DNA from: CAWJLS01 sp963843755
GTDB lineage: Bacteria; Acidobacteriota; Thermoanaerobaculia; Multivoradales; DATKCC01
Assembly: GCA_963843755.1 (NCBI GenBank)
Contig: CAWJLS010000002.1
Coordinates: 1-64,000, forward strand
Direction: 5' to 3'
Length of the DNA stretch: 64,000 bases
Part shown: piece by piece, positions 8,077 through 16,231 of the stretch
How positions within the stretch are numbered: the stretch's first letter is position 1
How the letters are laid out: every line of letters starts with the position of its first letter
Notes under the pieces: generated by a model
What the model saw: only the letters and a program-made list of their open reading frames with translations
Database searches by the model: none
Told to the model about the DNA's origin: nothing
Program-made: the position numbers and the translations under genes

Positions 8077-9798
8077 TCAGTTCACAGTTTCCCTGACCAC
8101 TTCCTCCACCGTCGTCACCCCGTCGCGGATCTTCTGCCGGCCGCTCCCGCGCAGCGTGATCATGCCGGAGTCGATGGCGTTCTGGCGCAGCTCGATCGCC
8201 GAGGCGCCGGAGAGGATCAGCTCGCGGGTGCCGTCGTCGACCTCCATCACCTCGTAGAGGGCGATTCGGCCCTTGTAGCCGGTGTTGCTGCACCGGTCGC
8301 ATCCCCGGCCCTTGAACAGCTTCAGCGTCTTCGCCTCCTGCTCGGTGAAGCCGATCTCGGTCAGCGCCTGGGGCGGCATCTCGAACGGCTCCTTGCAGAA
8401 GCTGCACACCCGGCGGACCAGGCGCTGGGCGACGATCAGGTGCACCGACGTCGCCACCAGGAAGGGCTCGATGCCCATGTTCATCAACCGGTTGATGGTC
8501 GACGGGGCGTCGTTCGTGTGCAGGGTCGAGAGCACGAGGTGGCCGGTCATGGCGGCCTTGATCGCGACCTCCGCGGTCTCGAAGTCCCGGATCTCGCCGA
8601 CCAGCACGATGTTCGGGTCCTGGCGCAGGAACGAGCGCAGGGTCGAGGCGAAGTTCAGGCCGATGCGCTCGCGCATCTGCACCTGGTTGATCCCCTCCAG
8701 GTTGAACTCCACCGGATCCTCGGCGGTCATGATGTTGACCTCCGGAGTGTTGAGCCGCTGGAGGGAGGAGTAGAGCGTGTTGGTCTTGCCCGAGCCGGTC
8801 GGGCCGGTGACCAGGACCATGCCGTACGGCTTGAAGATCGCATGCTCGAACTTGCGCAGCGAGTCCACCTCGAAGCCCAGCTTCGTCATGTCGAGCATGA
8901 GCTTGTCTTTGTCGAGCAGGCGCATGACGATCTTCTCGCCGAAGATCGTCGGTAGCACCGAGACGCGGAAGTCCAGATCCTTGACCCGGCCGGAGACGCG
9001 GGTCTTGATCTTGATGCGGCCGTCCTGGGGCAGGCGCTTCTCGGCGATGTCGAGGCGCGCCATGATCTTGACGCGGCTGGTGATCGCCTCCTTGAGCTTG
9101 AGCGGCGGGTGCATCATCTCGTAGAGCACACCGTCGATCCGGTAGCGCACCCGGAAGTCCTTCTCGTACGGCTCGATGTGGATGTCGGAGGCGCCGCGCT
9201 TGATGGCGTCGGTCATGATGATGTTGACCAGCTTGACGACCGGCGCGGTCTCGGACTCCTCCTCGAGGGTGTCGAGGTCGAGGTCTTCCTCGTCCTCCAG
9301 CACCTCGAGGTCGGTCTCCGCGTCCTCGGTCACCTCCTCCATGACCTTCTTCAGCTCGAGTGCATGGGTCGAGCCGTAGTACTCGTCGATGGCGGCGCGG
9401 ATCTGGGCCTCGGCGGCGACCACCGGCTCGACCCGGTACCCCGTCATGAACTTGACGTCGTCCATGGCGAAGACGTTGGTCGGGTCGATCATCGCCAGGG
9501 TCACCGTGGCGCCCGCCTTCGAAACCGGCAGGATGGTGTACTTGCGGGCGATGTCCCCCGGGATGATCTTGAGGATCGACTCGTCGATCTCGACGCCGTC
9601 GAGGTCGACCGAGGGGACTCCGAAGTGCCGGGAGAGGAGCTCGGTCAGCTCCGACTCGGCGATGTAGCCGAGCTTGACCAGGTTGGTGCCCAGCCGGCCG
9701 CCGTCCTCTTGTTGTGCCCGCAGGGCTTCCTTGAGCTGGTCCTGGTCGATCTTCCCGGACTTGACCAGGAACTCGCCGAATCGTTTCTGGGGAGGCAT
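8077..9798 (-). CDS. pilB: PilB/GspE-type secretion and type IV pilus assembly ATPase
   Basis: 573 residues, normal for PilB. The N-terminal MshEN-type domain (about 5-150) is followed by the ATPase core: Walker A GPTGSGKTNTLYSSL near 329, Asp box around LVGEIRDFETAEVA, and His box LSTLHTNDAPSTINRL. A tetracysteine zinc site follows (CSFC near 463 and CDRC near 500), typical of PilB and GspE. An acidic stretch near 165-185 (EDAETDLEVLEDEEDLDLD) separates the N-domain from the motor. It powers pilin polymerisation or type II secretion from the cytoplasmic side. No other pilus gene is in the window, so pilus and secretion roles cannot be told apart. Confidence 0.92.
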   Translation of the reverse strand: MPPQKRFGEFLVKSGKIDQDQLKEALRAQQEDGGRLGTNLVKLGYIAESELTELLSRHFGVPSVDLDGVEIDESILKIIPGDIARKYTILPVSKAGATVTLAMIDPTNVFAMDDVKFMTGYRVEPVVAAEAQIRAAIDEYYGSTHALELKKVMEEVTEDAETDLEVLEDEEDLDLDTLEEESETAPVVKLVNIIMTDAIKRGASDIHIEPYEKDFRVRYRIDGVLYEMMHPPLKLKEAITSRVKIMARLDIAEKRLPQDGRIKIKTRVSGRVKDLDFRVSVLPTIFGEKIVMRLLDKDKLMLDMTKLGFEVDSLRKFEHAIFKPYGMVLVTGPTGSGKTNTLYSSLQRLNTPEVNIMTAEDPVEFNLEGINQVQMRERIGLNFASTLRSFLRQDPNIVLVGEIRDFETAEVAIKAAMTGHLVLSTLHTNDAPSTINRLMNMGIEPFLVATSVHLIVAQRLVRRVCSFCKEPFEMPPQALTEIGFTEQEAKTLKLFKGRGCDRCSNTGYKGRIALYEVMEVDDGTRELILSGASAIELRQNAIDSGMITLRGSGRQKIRDGVTTVEEVVRETVN

Positions 9799-9940
9799 CC
9801 GTTCGCTACTTCCGCATCTCGTCGGGTCGTTTCGCGGGGCGAGGCCCCGCCCTGCCGAGGGCGCCGCGGGTCGGCTTGCACCCGCTCCGAACGGGCCGCC
9901 GGCCAGCGGTGCGCCGCACGGCGGATCGCCGAAGTCGGCG

Positions 9941-10987
9941 TCAGTCCCCCGGATTCTCGGTCGCCGAGTCTAGCAGCATCTTCGCGGCGCGCTCCACCGC
10001 GTCCACCGGGCGGATCATCAGCAAGCACGCCTTGGTCTCGCCCAACCGCCGATAGCAGTAGGAGCAGGGCAGCCGATGGGCGAGGGCGCGCTCCGGATGA
10101 CCGTACGGACCGTGGCGCTCCGGGTCGGTCGGGCCCATCAGGCAGAGCACCGGCGTGTCGAGGGCGTGGGCCAGGTGAACCGGCCCCGTGTCGCCCCCGA
10201 GGACCAGGCGCGCGCGGCGAGAGAGCTCGACCAGGCTGGGCAGGTCGCCGGCGTCGACCGGGCGGGCGGCGCCGTCCGCGGCCGCCTCGATGCGCTCGGC
10301 GAGGGCGCGCTCGACCGGGCTCGGCGAGAGTGCGATCCGGGTGGGGATGCCGGTGGCGTCGAGGAGCCCACGGGCGATCGCCCCCCAGCGCTCGGGTGGG
10401 TAGACCTTGTTGCCCCATCCCGCCCCCGGGTGGAGCAGGCAGAACGGCTCATCCGGGTCCGCCGTCTGTCCGCCCTCCGGGTTCGCTCCCGCACCGAGCC
10501 GCGGGCCGCCGAAGTCCGCGGCCTCCCGCGGCAGGCCGAGCCGGTCGAGCAGGGCGAGGGCGCGATCGACCGCGTGGACCCCCCGGGGCGCGACCGTCGC
10601 CGTGTCCCAGAGCACGCTCGATGGCTCCCGCCGGGAGGCGCGGTCGAGGCCGATCCGCCGGCCGGCTCCGGACAGGGCTCCTAGCAGGCCCCCCTTGTGG
10701 TTGCCCATGAGGTCGAGCGCCACGTCCGCCCGAAAGCCGCGCACCGCCGCCATGGCACGTCCGGCGTCGCGCCAGGTCGCCGGCGAGGTGGGCCAGCGCC
10801 GCCACGACTTGAGCCGTACCGGCAGCACCGCGTCGAGGTCGGCGTGGCCATTGAGCAGCGGGGCGAAGACCTCCTCCACCACCCAGCCGATCCGCGCGTC
10901 CGGCCGGTGGCGGCGCAGGGCGGTGAGGACTGGCAGGGAGTGGACGATGTCGCCCAGGGCGCTGGTGCGGATGATGAGGACGTTCAC
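9941..10987 (-). CDS. waaC: Glycosyltransferase family 9, heptosyltransferase I-like
   Basis: 348 residues beginning MNVLIIRTSALGDIVHSLPV, the classic start of ADP-heptose:LPS heptosyltransferases. The C-terminal half shows LHPGAGWGNKVYPPERWG and LVLGGDTGPVHLAHAL, the donor-binding motifs of family GT9. The internal DLMGNHKGGLLGALSGA segment is close to WaaC (heptosyltransferase I), which adds the first heptose to Kdo. It is the last of three genes hldA-hldC-waaC on the minus strand, so activation and transfer of heptose are encoded together. The 142-base gap to pilB holds no gene I can support. Confidence 0.87.
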   Translation of the reverse strand: MNVLIIRTSALGDIVHSLPVLTALRRHRPDARIGWVVEEVFAPLLNGHADLDAVLPVRLKSWRRWPTSPATWRDAGRAMAAVRGFRADVALDLMGNHKGGLLGALSGAGRRIGLDRASRREPSSVLWDTATVAPRGVHAVDRALALLDRLGLPREAADFGGPRLGAGANPEGGQTADPDEPFCLLHPGAGWGNKVYPPERWGAIARGLLDATGIPTRIALSPSPVERALAERIEAAADGAARPVDAGDLPSLVELSRRARLVLGGDTGPVHLAHALDTPVLCLMGPTDPERHGPYGHPERALAHRLPCSYCYRRLGETKACLLMIRPVDAVERAAKMLLDSATENPGD

Positions 10988-11020
10988 CGGGCGGTCGCCT
11001 GGAAGGGACGGGGGAGGGGG

Positions 11021-11560
11021 TCAGTCGGAGTCGGCCGAGTCGGCGGCCTCGTCCGGGTCGGAAGCTTCGACGGCTTCGGCAGTCTCCGGCAACGCCCGAA
11101 CCGTGGCGATCAGGTCGCTGGTGGCGTGGTCCTTCGGGTCGCCCACCAGGCGGGTCTCACCGCCGTAGGCCCGGACCACCGGGTACTCGGGGACCCGCTC
11201 CGGCGAGCCGTAGTCTGTGCCCTTGCAGTGGACGTCGGGGCGCAGGCGTTCGAGCAGCGGGGCCGGGGAGTCGCCGGAGAAGACGACGACGAAATCGACC
11301 GGCTCGAGGGCGGCGAGGAGCTCCGCCCGCTCGGCGGCCGGGACGATCGGGCGCCCCGGGCCCTTGAGCCGGGCGACGGACGGGTCGTCGTTGACGGCGA
11401 CCACCAGCAGGTCGCCGGCCGCCCGGGCGGCGCGCAGGTAGCGCAGGTGCCCAACGTGGAGGAGGTCGAAGTGCCCGTTGGCGAAGGCGATCCGCCGGCC
11501 GGTGCCCCGTAGCGGAGCGAGCGCCTGCTCGAGCGCGTCGACGCTCAGGACGCGACCCAT
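11021..11560 (-). CDS. rfaE2: D-glycero-beta-D-manno-heptose 1-phosphate adenylyltransferase (HldE C-terminal domain as separate protein)
   Basis: The ATG at 11560 (MGRVLSVDALEQ) gives 179 residues. The cytidylyltransferase-fold signature FANGHFDLLHVGHLRYL contains the HxGH nucleotide-binding motif, and CKGTDYGSPERVPEY and RLVGDPKDHATSDLI match the RfaE domain II family. The enzyme makes ADP-heptose from heptose 1-phosphate and ATP. The gene overlaps the end of the kinase gene by 16 bases, so translation is probably coupled. In E. coli both activities are one protein (HldE); here they are split. The last 20 residues are an acidic tail of little conservation. Confidence 0.9.
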   Translation of the reverse strand: MGRVLSVDALEQALAPLRGTGRRIAFANGHFDLLHVGHLRYLRAARAAGDLLVVAVNDDPSVARLKGPGRPIVPAAERAELLAALEPVDFVVVFSGDSPAPLLERLRPDVHCKGTDYGSPERVPEYPVVRAYGGETRLVGDPKDHATSDLIATVRALPETAEAVEASDPDEAADSADSD

Positions 11561-12657
11561 CGGAGCTCCTCGCGCGGCGTCGGGTCGGAACGCACGGCGT
11601 CCTCCAGCTCGGAGGGGGAGAGGGTCGCCGTCCCCATCTTCATGACCACCACGCCGCCGGCGTAGTCGGCGAGCAGGGCGGCCTCCAGCGGGTTGGCGCC
11701 GGCCGCCACCGCCAGGGCGAAGGTGCCGATGACGGTGTCGCCGGCGCCCGTGACGTCGGCGACCTGGGCGGAGCCGTGGACCGGCACGTGGGCCGAGCGC
11801 CCCGGCAGGGAGAGCACCATGCCTTCGCTGCCGCGGGTGATCAGGAGGAACCGCATGCCGAGGCGCTCGCGCAGCTCCATGGCGGCCCGGTGGAGCGCCG
11901 TCGTCGCCTGCTCGGAGCTCCCTCCGGCGCCGGCCGCCGGCGCCAGCTCGCCGCCGTAGAGCGCCTCCGCCTCCTCTTCGTTGGGAGTGGCGCCGTCGAT
12001 CCCCTCGACCTCGCCGAGGCGGAAGCGGCTGTCGAGCAGCATCACCCCTTCGCCGACGCGGGCGAGGGCGCGCCGCACGTCGGCGGCGACCCCGGTATCG
12101 ACCGTGCCGTAGCCGTAGTCGGAGAGCACGGCGACCCCGGGATGGGGCGAGTGCTCCATCCAACCTTCGAGGACGCAGTGGAGCCGTTGCCGGTCGTCGT
12201 CGCCCAGGGTCAGGTGGTCCTCGACGTCGTAGCGGACGATCTGCTGCTTGATCGTGCCCTTGGCTCCACCGAGGATGCGGGTCTTGGTCGGCGTGCGGTA
12301 GCCGCGGTGGACGATGATGCCTTCGGAGCTGACGCCGCGGGCGTCGAGAACCTCGAGAAGCGCATGGCCGCTGGCGTCGTCGCCGACCACCCCGAGGGTC
12401 AGCGGCCGGCCGCCCAGGGCGGCGATGTTGGCGACCGCGTTGGCGCCGCCGCCCGGGGTGATGCTCTCGCCGTCGTAGCGCAGGATGAGCACAGGCGCTT
12501 CCCGGCTGATCCGCTTCGGCGTGCCGCGGATGAAGCGGTCGACGACCAGGTCCGCCAACACCACGACCGGCCGGTCGTGCATCCGCCGGACGAGGTCGCA
12601 GAGGCGCTCGGGGGTCGGGATCGCGTGGGGGTCGGCCACGGCCAGGGAGCCTAGCAC
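11545..12657 (-). CDS. rfaE1: D-glycero-beta-D-manno-heptose 7-phosphate kinase (HldE N-terminal domain as separate protein)
   Basis: 370 residues of the PfkB/ribokinase fold. Seen are VDRFIRGTPKRISREAPVLI near the N-terminus, SITPGGGANAVANIAALGG, the TPNEEEAEALY segment and the catalytic GAGDTVIGTFALAVA loop near 303, where the Asp is the general base. It phosphorylates heptose 7-phosphate at C1 as the first activation step in the LPS heptose pathway. It leads the operon hldA-hldC-waaC. About 97 bases separate its start from the divergent ATP synthase operon; that stretch has short tandem gacccgggcc units. Confidence 0.92.
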   Translation of the reverse strand: MLGSLAVADPHAIPTPERLCDLVRRMHDRPVVVLADLVVDRFIRGTPKRISREAPVLILRYDGESITPGGGANAVANIAALGGRPLTLGVVGDDASGHALLEVLDARGVSSEGIIVHRGYRTPTKTRILGGAKGTIKQQIVRYDVEDHLTLGDDDRQRLHCVLEGWMEHSPHPGVAVLSDYGYGTVDTGVAADVRRALARVGEGVMLLDSRFRLGEVEGIDGATPNEEEAEALYGGELAPAAGAGGSSEQATTALHRAAMELRERLGMRFLLITRGSEGMVLSLPGRSAHVPVHGSAQVADVTGAGDTVIGTFALAVAAGANPLEAALLADYAGGVVVMKMGTATLSPSELEDAVRSDPTPREELRWVAS

Positions 12658-12754
12658 GGCGGTGCCTCCTGATCGGGCTCGTTCGGGCTGGGTGGGGCCG
12701 ACCCGGGCCGACCCGGGTCAGGCGGGGCCGGGCGGGAGCGATAGACTCGATTTC

Positions 12755-13048
12755 GTGCCCGAACCTGACGACAAGCGCGACGGCTCCGGCGGCGGTTGGT
12801 CCGCGGGGCTCAACGCCTACGCCGAGTACTCCGTGGTGGCCTTCGTCTTCCCGGTCGCCGTGGCGATCGGGTTCTTCGGCGGCCGCTGGGTCGGCTCGCT
12901 CCTCGGTGCGCCGCAGACGGGCGCGGTGCTCGGAGCCCTGCTCGGCACCGCGGCCGGTTTCTACAACCTCTGGCAGACCTTGCGGAGGGCCGAGCGCCGC
13001 GACCGCGACGGCCGGCACGATCGAGACGGCGAGGGGCGCCCCGGTTGA
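12755..13048 (+). CDS. AtpZ/AtpI-family small membrane protein of the ATP synthase operon
   Basis: 97 residues from a GTG at 12755. Two membrane helices (about 25-45 and 52-72; YSVVAFVFPVAVAIGFFGGR and the following GSLLGAPQTGAVLGALLGTA) and the pattern YNLW near 75 match the AtpZ-like family, thought to help assemble the c-ring or carry Mg2+/Ca2+. The C-terminal tail is charged (RRDRDGRHDRDGEGR). It opens the operon leading to atpB and atpE. A gggag sequence lies about 17 bases upstream, a rather long spacing, so the start is likely but not certain. Confidence 0.75.
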   Translation: MPEPDDKRDGSGGGWSAGLNAYAEYSVVAFVFPVAVAIGFFGGRWVGSLLGAPQTGAVLGALLGTAAGFYNLWQTLRRAERRDRDGRHDRDGEGRPG

Positions 13049-13659
13049 GCCGTGGTGCGCCCGAGAGGTCCGATCGGCGCCGCCGGGCGGTCGACACGCG
13101 CCACGGCGGCGGTGGCGGCGGCGGTGGTGGGGGTGGCGGGGGTGGGGGCGCGGGCGATTCCGGTGAGGAGGGCCGGCTGGGGGCGCCGGAGATCCTTCGG
13201 CGGATCGAGTGGCTGGCGGTGGCGTGGACCGTGGTCGGAGCCGCCGGCCTGGCGGTCGCGCCGATCTTCGTCGACAGCGACGGCGGCTCGGCCGTCCTGT
13301 CGGCCGTGCTCTGGCCCTCGACCTGGCTCGATCGTGGGCTGGTGGCCGCCGTCTTGACAGGGGTGTCCGCGGTGAGTATTCTCGCGTTCCGCGGGCTGCA
13401 GAGGATCGTATCCACGCTGGGCCCTGCGGACCAGGACACGCGGAAGCAGCGCACGATCGGATGGCGTCAAGGCCTGGCGGCCTTGGTACGCCTCTGTCTA
13501 TTGGGAGCGCTTGTGATCGGTGGCTCGCTCCAACTCGGCCCGCGGTTCTCGCCGGCCCTCGTCCTGGGTTTCTCTACCCTCCCTGCGGCGCTGATGACCG
13601 AAGGTCTGCTGCAGGTGGTACGCGCGCTCCGAGGAAAGGAACACGATGGCGTCACCTGA
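13045..13659 (+). CDS. AtpI/UncI-like four-helix membrane protein with poly-Gly N-terminus
   Basis: I place the start at the TTG at 13045, which overlaps the stop of the previous gene (TTGA) and has gagggg about 8 bases upstream; this gives 204 residues. Four membrane helices are visible (about 52-72, 82-110, 140-160, 165-190), which suits the AtpI/UncI family found before atpB. Between residues 20 and 38 is a run of Gly codons (bases about 13105-13150) not expected in the family. The end overlaps atpB by 14 bases. Assignment rests on topology and position, since sequence motifs of AtpI are weak. Confidence 0.6.
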   Translation: MSRGAPERSDRRRRAVDTRHGGGGGGGGGGGGGGGAGDSGEEGRLGAPEILRRIEWLAVAWTVVGAAGLAVAPIFVDSDGGSAVLSAVLWPSTWLDRGLVAAVLTGVSAVSILAFRGLQRIVSTLGPADQDTRKQRTIGWRQGLAALVRLCLLGALVIGGSLQLGPRFSPALVLGFSTLPAALMTEGLLQVVRALRGKEHDGVT

Positions 13660-14425
13660 GGCGGCGGAAGCGACTGCCCACGCGGCGGAATCGGCGGAAC
13701 ACCACGCGCACTCGATCCTCTACGGACCGGTCAACTCGGTCTGGCACTGGTTCGTGCATCTGACCGGGCTCGACCAGGTCGCCTGGGTGAGCTCCGAGGT
13801 GCCGGAGCACGTGGTCATGTCGCTGTTCGTGCTCGTGGTGTGTATCGCGATCTTCGTCCCGATGCGCTTCCGGTTGAAGAAGGAGCGGCCGGGCAAGCTG
13901 CAACAGATGCTCGAGATCCTGGTCGAGGGTCTGGACAGCCTGATCGACGACGTCGTCGGTCACGGCGCGAGCCGCCGGTACATGCCGATCATCGGCGCCC
14001 TCACCGTGTTCATCTTGTTCTCGAACCTGTGCGGCCTCTTCTTCTTCCTCCAGCCGCCGACCAGCAACGTCAACACCACCTTCGCGCTGTCGATCACCGC
14101 GTTTCTTTACTACAACTTCGCGGGCCTGCGGCGTCACGGGCTGTCGTACTTCAAGCAGTTCCTCGGTCCCGTGTTCGCCATGTTCTTCCTGTTCCTGCCC
14201 ATCGAGATCATCAGCCACCTGGCGCGGGCCCTCAGTCTCGGGCTCCGTCTGTTCGGGAACATCTTCGGTGAGCACACCGTCGCAGGCCAGTTCTTCGGCT
14301 TCGCGCCGATCATCGTGCCGATCCCCATCATGCTCCTCGGCCTGTTCGCCGCGATGCTCCAGACCTTCATCTTCATCATGTTAACGATGGTGTACCTCGC
14401 CGGAGCCGAAGCCACCGAACACTGA
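13646..14425 (+). CDS. atpB: ATP synthase Fo subunit a
   Basis: 259 residues, membrane protein with five or more helices. The essential Arg that faces the c-ring is Arg201 in LSLGLRLFGNIFGEH, and the last helices carry the usual LQTFIFIMLTMVYLAGA end. It forms the ion half-channels of the ATP synthase stator. The N-terminal 25 residues are His/Ala-rich and probably periplasmic. An aggaaagga ribosome site precedes the ATG. No atpF, atpH or F1 genes follow, so the operon is split and the remaining subunits must be encoded elsewhere. Confidence 0.95.
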   Translation: MASPEAAEATAHAAESAEHHAHSILYGPVNSVWHWFVHLTGLDQVAWVSSEVPEHVVMSLFVLVVCIAIFVPMRFRLKKERPGKLQQMLEILVEGLDSLIDDVVGHGASRRYMPIIGALTVFILFSNLCGLFFFLQPPTSNVNTTFALSITAFLYYNFAGLRRHGLSYFKQFLGPVFAMFFLFLPIEIISHLARALSLGLRLFGNIFGEHTVAGQFFGFAPIIVPIPIMLLGLFAAMLQTFIFIMLTMVYLAGAEATEH

Positions 14426-14486
14426 TCGGGGCCGGGATGGCAGAGATGGCGTCGTGCGCCACACAGCGCAAAAGGAGATCTCCATC

Positions 14487-14801
14487 ATGACCAAGTTCAA
14501 GACCGTGTGCCTGCTGCTGGTGCTGCTGGCCCTGGTCGCCGCCCCGAGCTTCGCTCAGGGGGCCGAGGCGTCCGGGGGTGGCGGCGGCGTGGCGTGGGGT
14601 TCCCTCGCAGCCGCCTTCGCCATCGGGATCGCCGCCTTCGGCGGTGCCCTCGGCCAGGGCAAGGCCACTTCGGCGGCCGTTTCCGGCATGTCGCGCAATC
14701 CTGGCGCCGCCGGCGATATCCGGACGACCCTGATCATCGGTCTCGCCCTGATCGAGTCCCTGGTGATCTACGCCCTTCTGATCGCCTTCATCGTCTCCTA
14801 G
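14487..14801 (+). CDS. atpE: ATP synthase Fo subunit c with N-terminal leader peptide and sodium-type ligand set
   Basis: The ATG at 14487 is preceded by an aaaggag site 10 bases upstream, giving 104 residues. Residues 1-23 look like a cleavable signal peptide (LLLVLLALVAAPSFAQ) before a Gly-rich linker, an extension absent from E. coli AtpE. Helix 1 contains GGALGQGKA with Gln57; the loop is SRNP (70-72); helix 2 contains LALIESLVIYALL with the ion-binding Glu90, Ser91 and Tyr95. Gln, Glu-Ser and Tyr, at these spacings, are the ligands of Na+-binding c-rings such as that of Ilyobacter tartaricus. Sodium coupling is therefore possible, though not proven by sequence alone. Confidence 0.93.
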   Translation: MTKFKTVCLLLVLLALVAAPSFAQGAEASGGGGGVAWGSLAAAFAIGIAAFGGALGQGKATSAAVSGMSRNPGAAGDIRTTLIIGLALIESLVIYALLIAFIVS

Positions 14802-14826
14802 GCCGGCAGGGCCCAGCACGATCCGA

Positions 14827-14862
14827 CCCCGGCTCGGAGCCTTTCCGGGCCGGGGCTTTCCT
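14827..14862 (+). terminator. Rho-independent-like terminator after atpE
   Basis: A 12-bp stem with one G-U pair (14827-14838 with 14844-14855), a 5-base loop and a short pyrimidine tail (ctttcctct) lie 26 bases after the atpE stop. It closes the Fo operon. Confidence 0.75.
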
Positions 14863-15035
14863 CTATACAGGACAACTGGTCGTCCCCCGTTTGGGACGGG
14901 GGCGGGGGGACGAGATTCCAGCACGTCTCCCGTCCGGTGTTCGTGTCGCCGTCGGCCATGGGAGTCGGGTGCGGCCGTTGGCATCGCTTGTGCGTAGTCT
15001 CAAGCGATGGCCGTTGAGGTAGCATGAGGTGAAGC

Positions 15036-15653
15036 ATGAGCAACCAAAACGAAGAGCACAAGAAGGGTTGGGATTTCGAGGCGGCGGCGATGCCGTTCGT
15101 GGACGCCCTGTACAACACCGCCTACCGGATGACCCGCAACGCCGAAGACGCCGAGGATCTGGTCCAGGAGGCCTACCTCAAGGCGTATAAGTATTACGAC
15201 AAGTTCGAGGAGGGAACGAACTTCAAGGCGTGGCTCTTCAAGATCATGAAGAACACCTTCATCAACAACTACCGCAAGAAGCAGCAGGCCCCTCCCCAGA
15301 GCGACTTCGCCGACATCGAAGAGTCGTTCGAAACCCAGGTCAGCGAAGAGGCCGGGCAGAAGAAGATCAAGAACCCGGAGGAGGAGCTCCTCCAGGACGT
15401 TCTCGACGAGGACGTCCAGCGGGCGATCGACGAGCTTCCCCCCGACTACCGCATGGTGGTGCTGCTGGCCGACCTGGAGAACTTCTCCTACAAAGAGATC
15501 GCGGAGATCCTCGACGTGCCGGTCGGCACGGTCATGAGCCGGCTCTACCGCGGCCGCCGTCTGCTCGAGAAGGTGATGCTGGCGTACGCCCGCGATCACG
15601 GCTACATCGGCGAGGAAGAAGAGCCCGCCAAGATGCGCAGCAAGCAGGGCTGA
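15036..15653 (+). CDS. ECF-type RNA polymerase sigma factor
   Basis: 205 residues with sigma region 2 (about 18-85: NTAYRMTRNAEDAEDLVQEA, then FKAWLFKIMKNTFINNYRK) and region 4 (about 130-185: ELPPDYRMVVLLADLENFSY and YKEIAEILDVPVGTVMSRLY). Between them is a long linker with acidic and Lys residues (about 90-125). This is the layout of RpoE-like ECF factors. The anti-sigma gene begins 221 bases downstream. The 170-base region before the gene has a GC hairpin (around 14881-14916) but no promoter I can support; its target promoters cannot be read from this window. Confidence 0.93.
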   Translation: MSNQNEEHKKGWDFEAAAMPFVDALYNTAYRMTRNAEDAEDLVQEAYLKAYKYYDKFEEGTNFKAWLFKIMKNTFINNYRKKQQAPPQSDFADIEESFETQVSEEAGQKKIKNPEEELLQDVLDEDVQRAIDELPPDYRMVVLLADLENFSYKEIAEILDVPVGTVMSRLYRGRRLLEKVMLAYARDHGYIGEEEEPAKMRSKQG

Positions 15654-15874
15654 CGCGGCCCGCCGCCCCCCGTCCGGCCCGCCCGGACCCTCCCACCAAG
15701 TCTGGAATTTCGCACAAGCGCCCACAGTTGAAGTGGTCGGATCGGGACGGGCCCCCGACCGAGCCCGGCTCACCGGGCGCCGGTCCTCGTTTCAGGCCTC
15801 GTACCCGATCGGAGACCGACTCCGATGGAGAACCCAGGCCAGCACCGACTCCAGCGAGACTGCGGAGGCAGCGA

Positions 15875-16120
15875 ATGAACTGCAAGCGGGTCAACGAAGT
15901 GCTCTTCCTGTTCTTCGACAACGAATTGGAGGACGACCTTCTCGATCCCTTTCGGAGCCACACCGATGTCTGTCCCGTGTGCGCCCGCAGGCTCGACTAC
16001 ACCCGCAAGCTCCTGCTGCTGGTTCGCGAGTGCTGTCGCCGGGAGGCGGCACCGCAACGGCTGAGGATGAGGATTCTGGCCAACCTGCCCCACCGCCGCG
16101 GCGCCGAGCATTACCACTAG
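15875..16120 (+). CDS. Small zinc-binding anti-sigma factor (ZAS type)
   Basis: 81 residues from the ATG at 15875. It has the N-terminal helix NEVLFLFFDNELEDDLLDPF and the zinc motif H29-x3-C33-x2-C36 (HTDVCPVC) that defines zinc anti-sigma domains such as RsrA and ChrR. It has no membrane segment, so it would act in the cytoplasm on the ECF factor encoded just upstream. A second Cys pair (CC near 53) follows and could be redox-sensitive. The 221-base gap before it is unusually large for a sigma/anti-sigma pair and shows no other gene. Confidence 0.85.
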   Translation: MNCKRVNEVLFLFFDNELEDDLLDPFRSHTDVCPVCARRLDYTRKLLLLVRECCRREAAPQRLRMRILANLPHRRGAEHYH

Positions 16121-16231
16121 CGCCGGCGACCGGGCGCCGGACCCCTCCGACAGCCGGCACGTTCCGTCGAACCCGATCCGACCACTTCTTCCGAGGCCAC
16201 CGCGCCGGAAGAGCACCCGAGGAGGCAGGGC

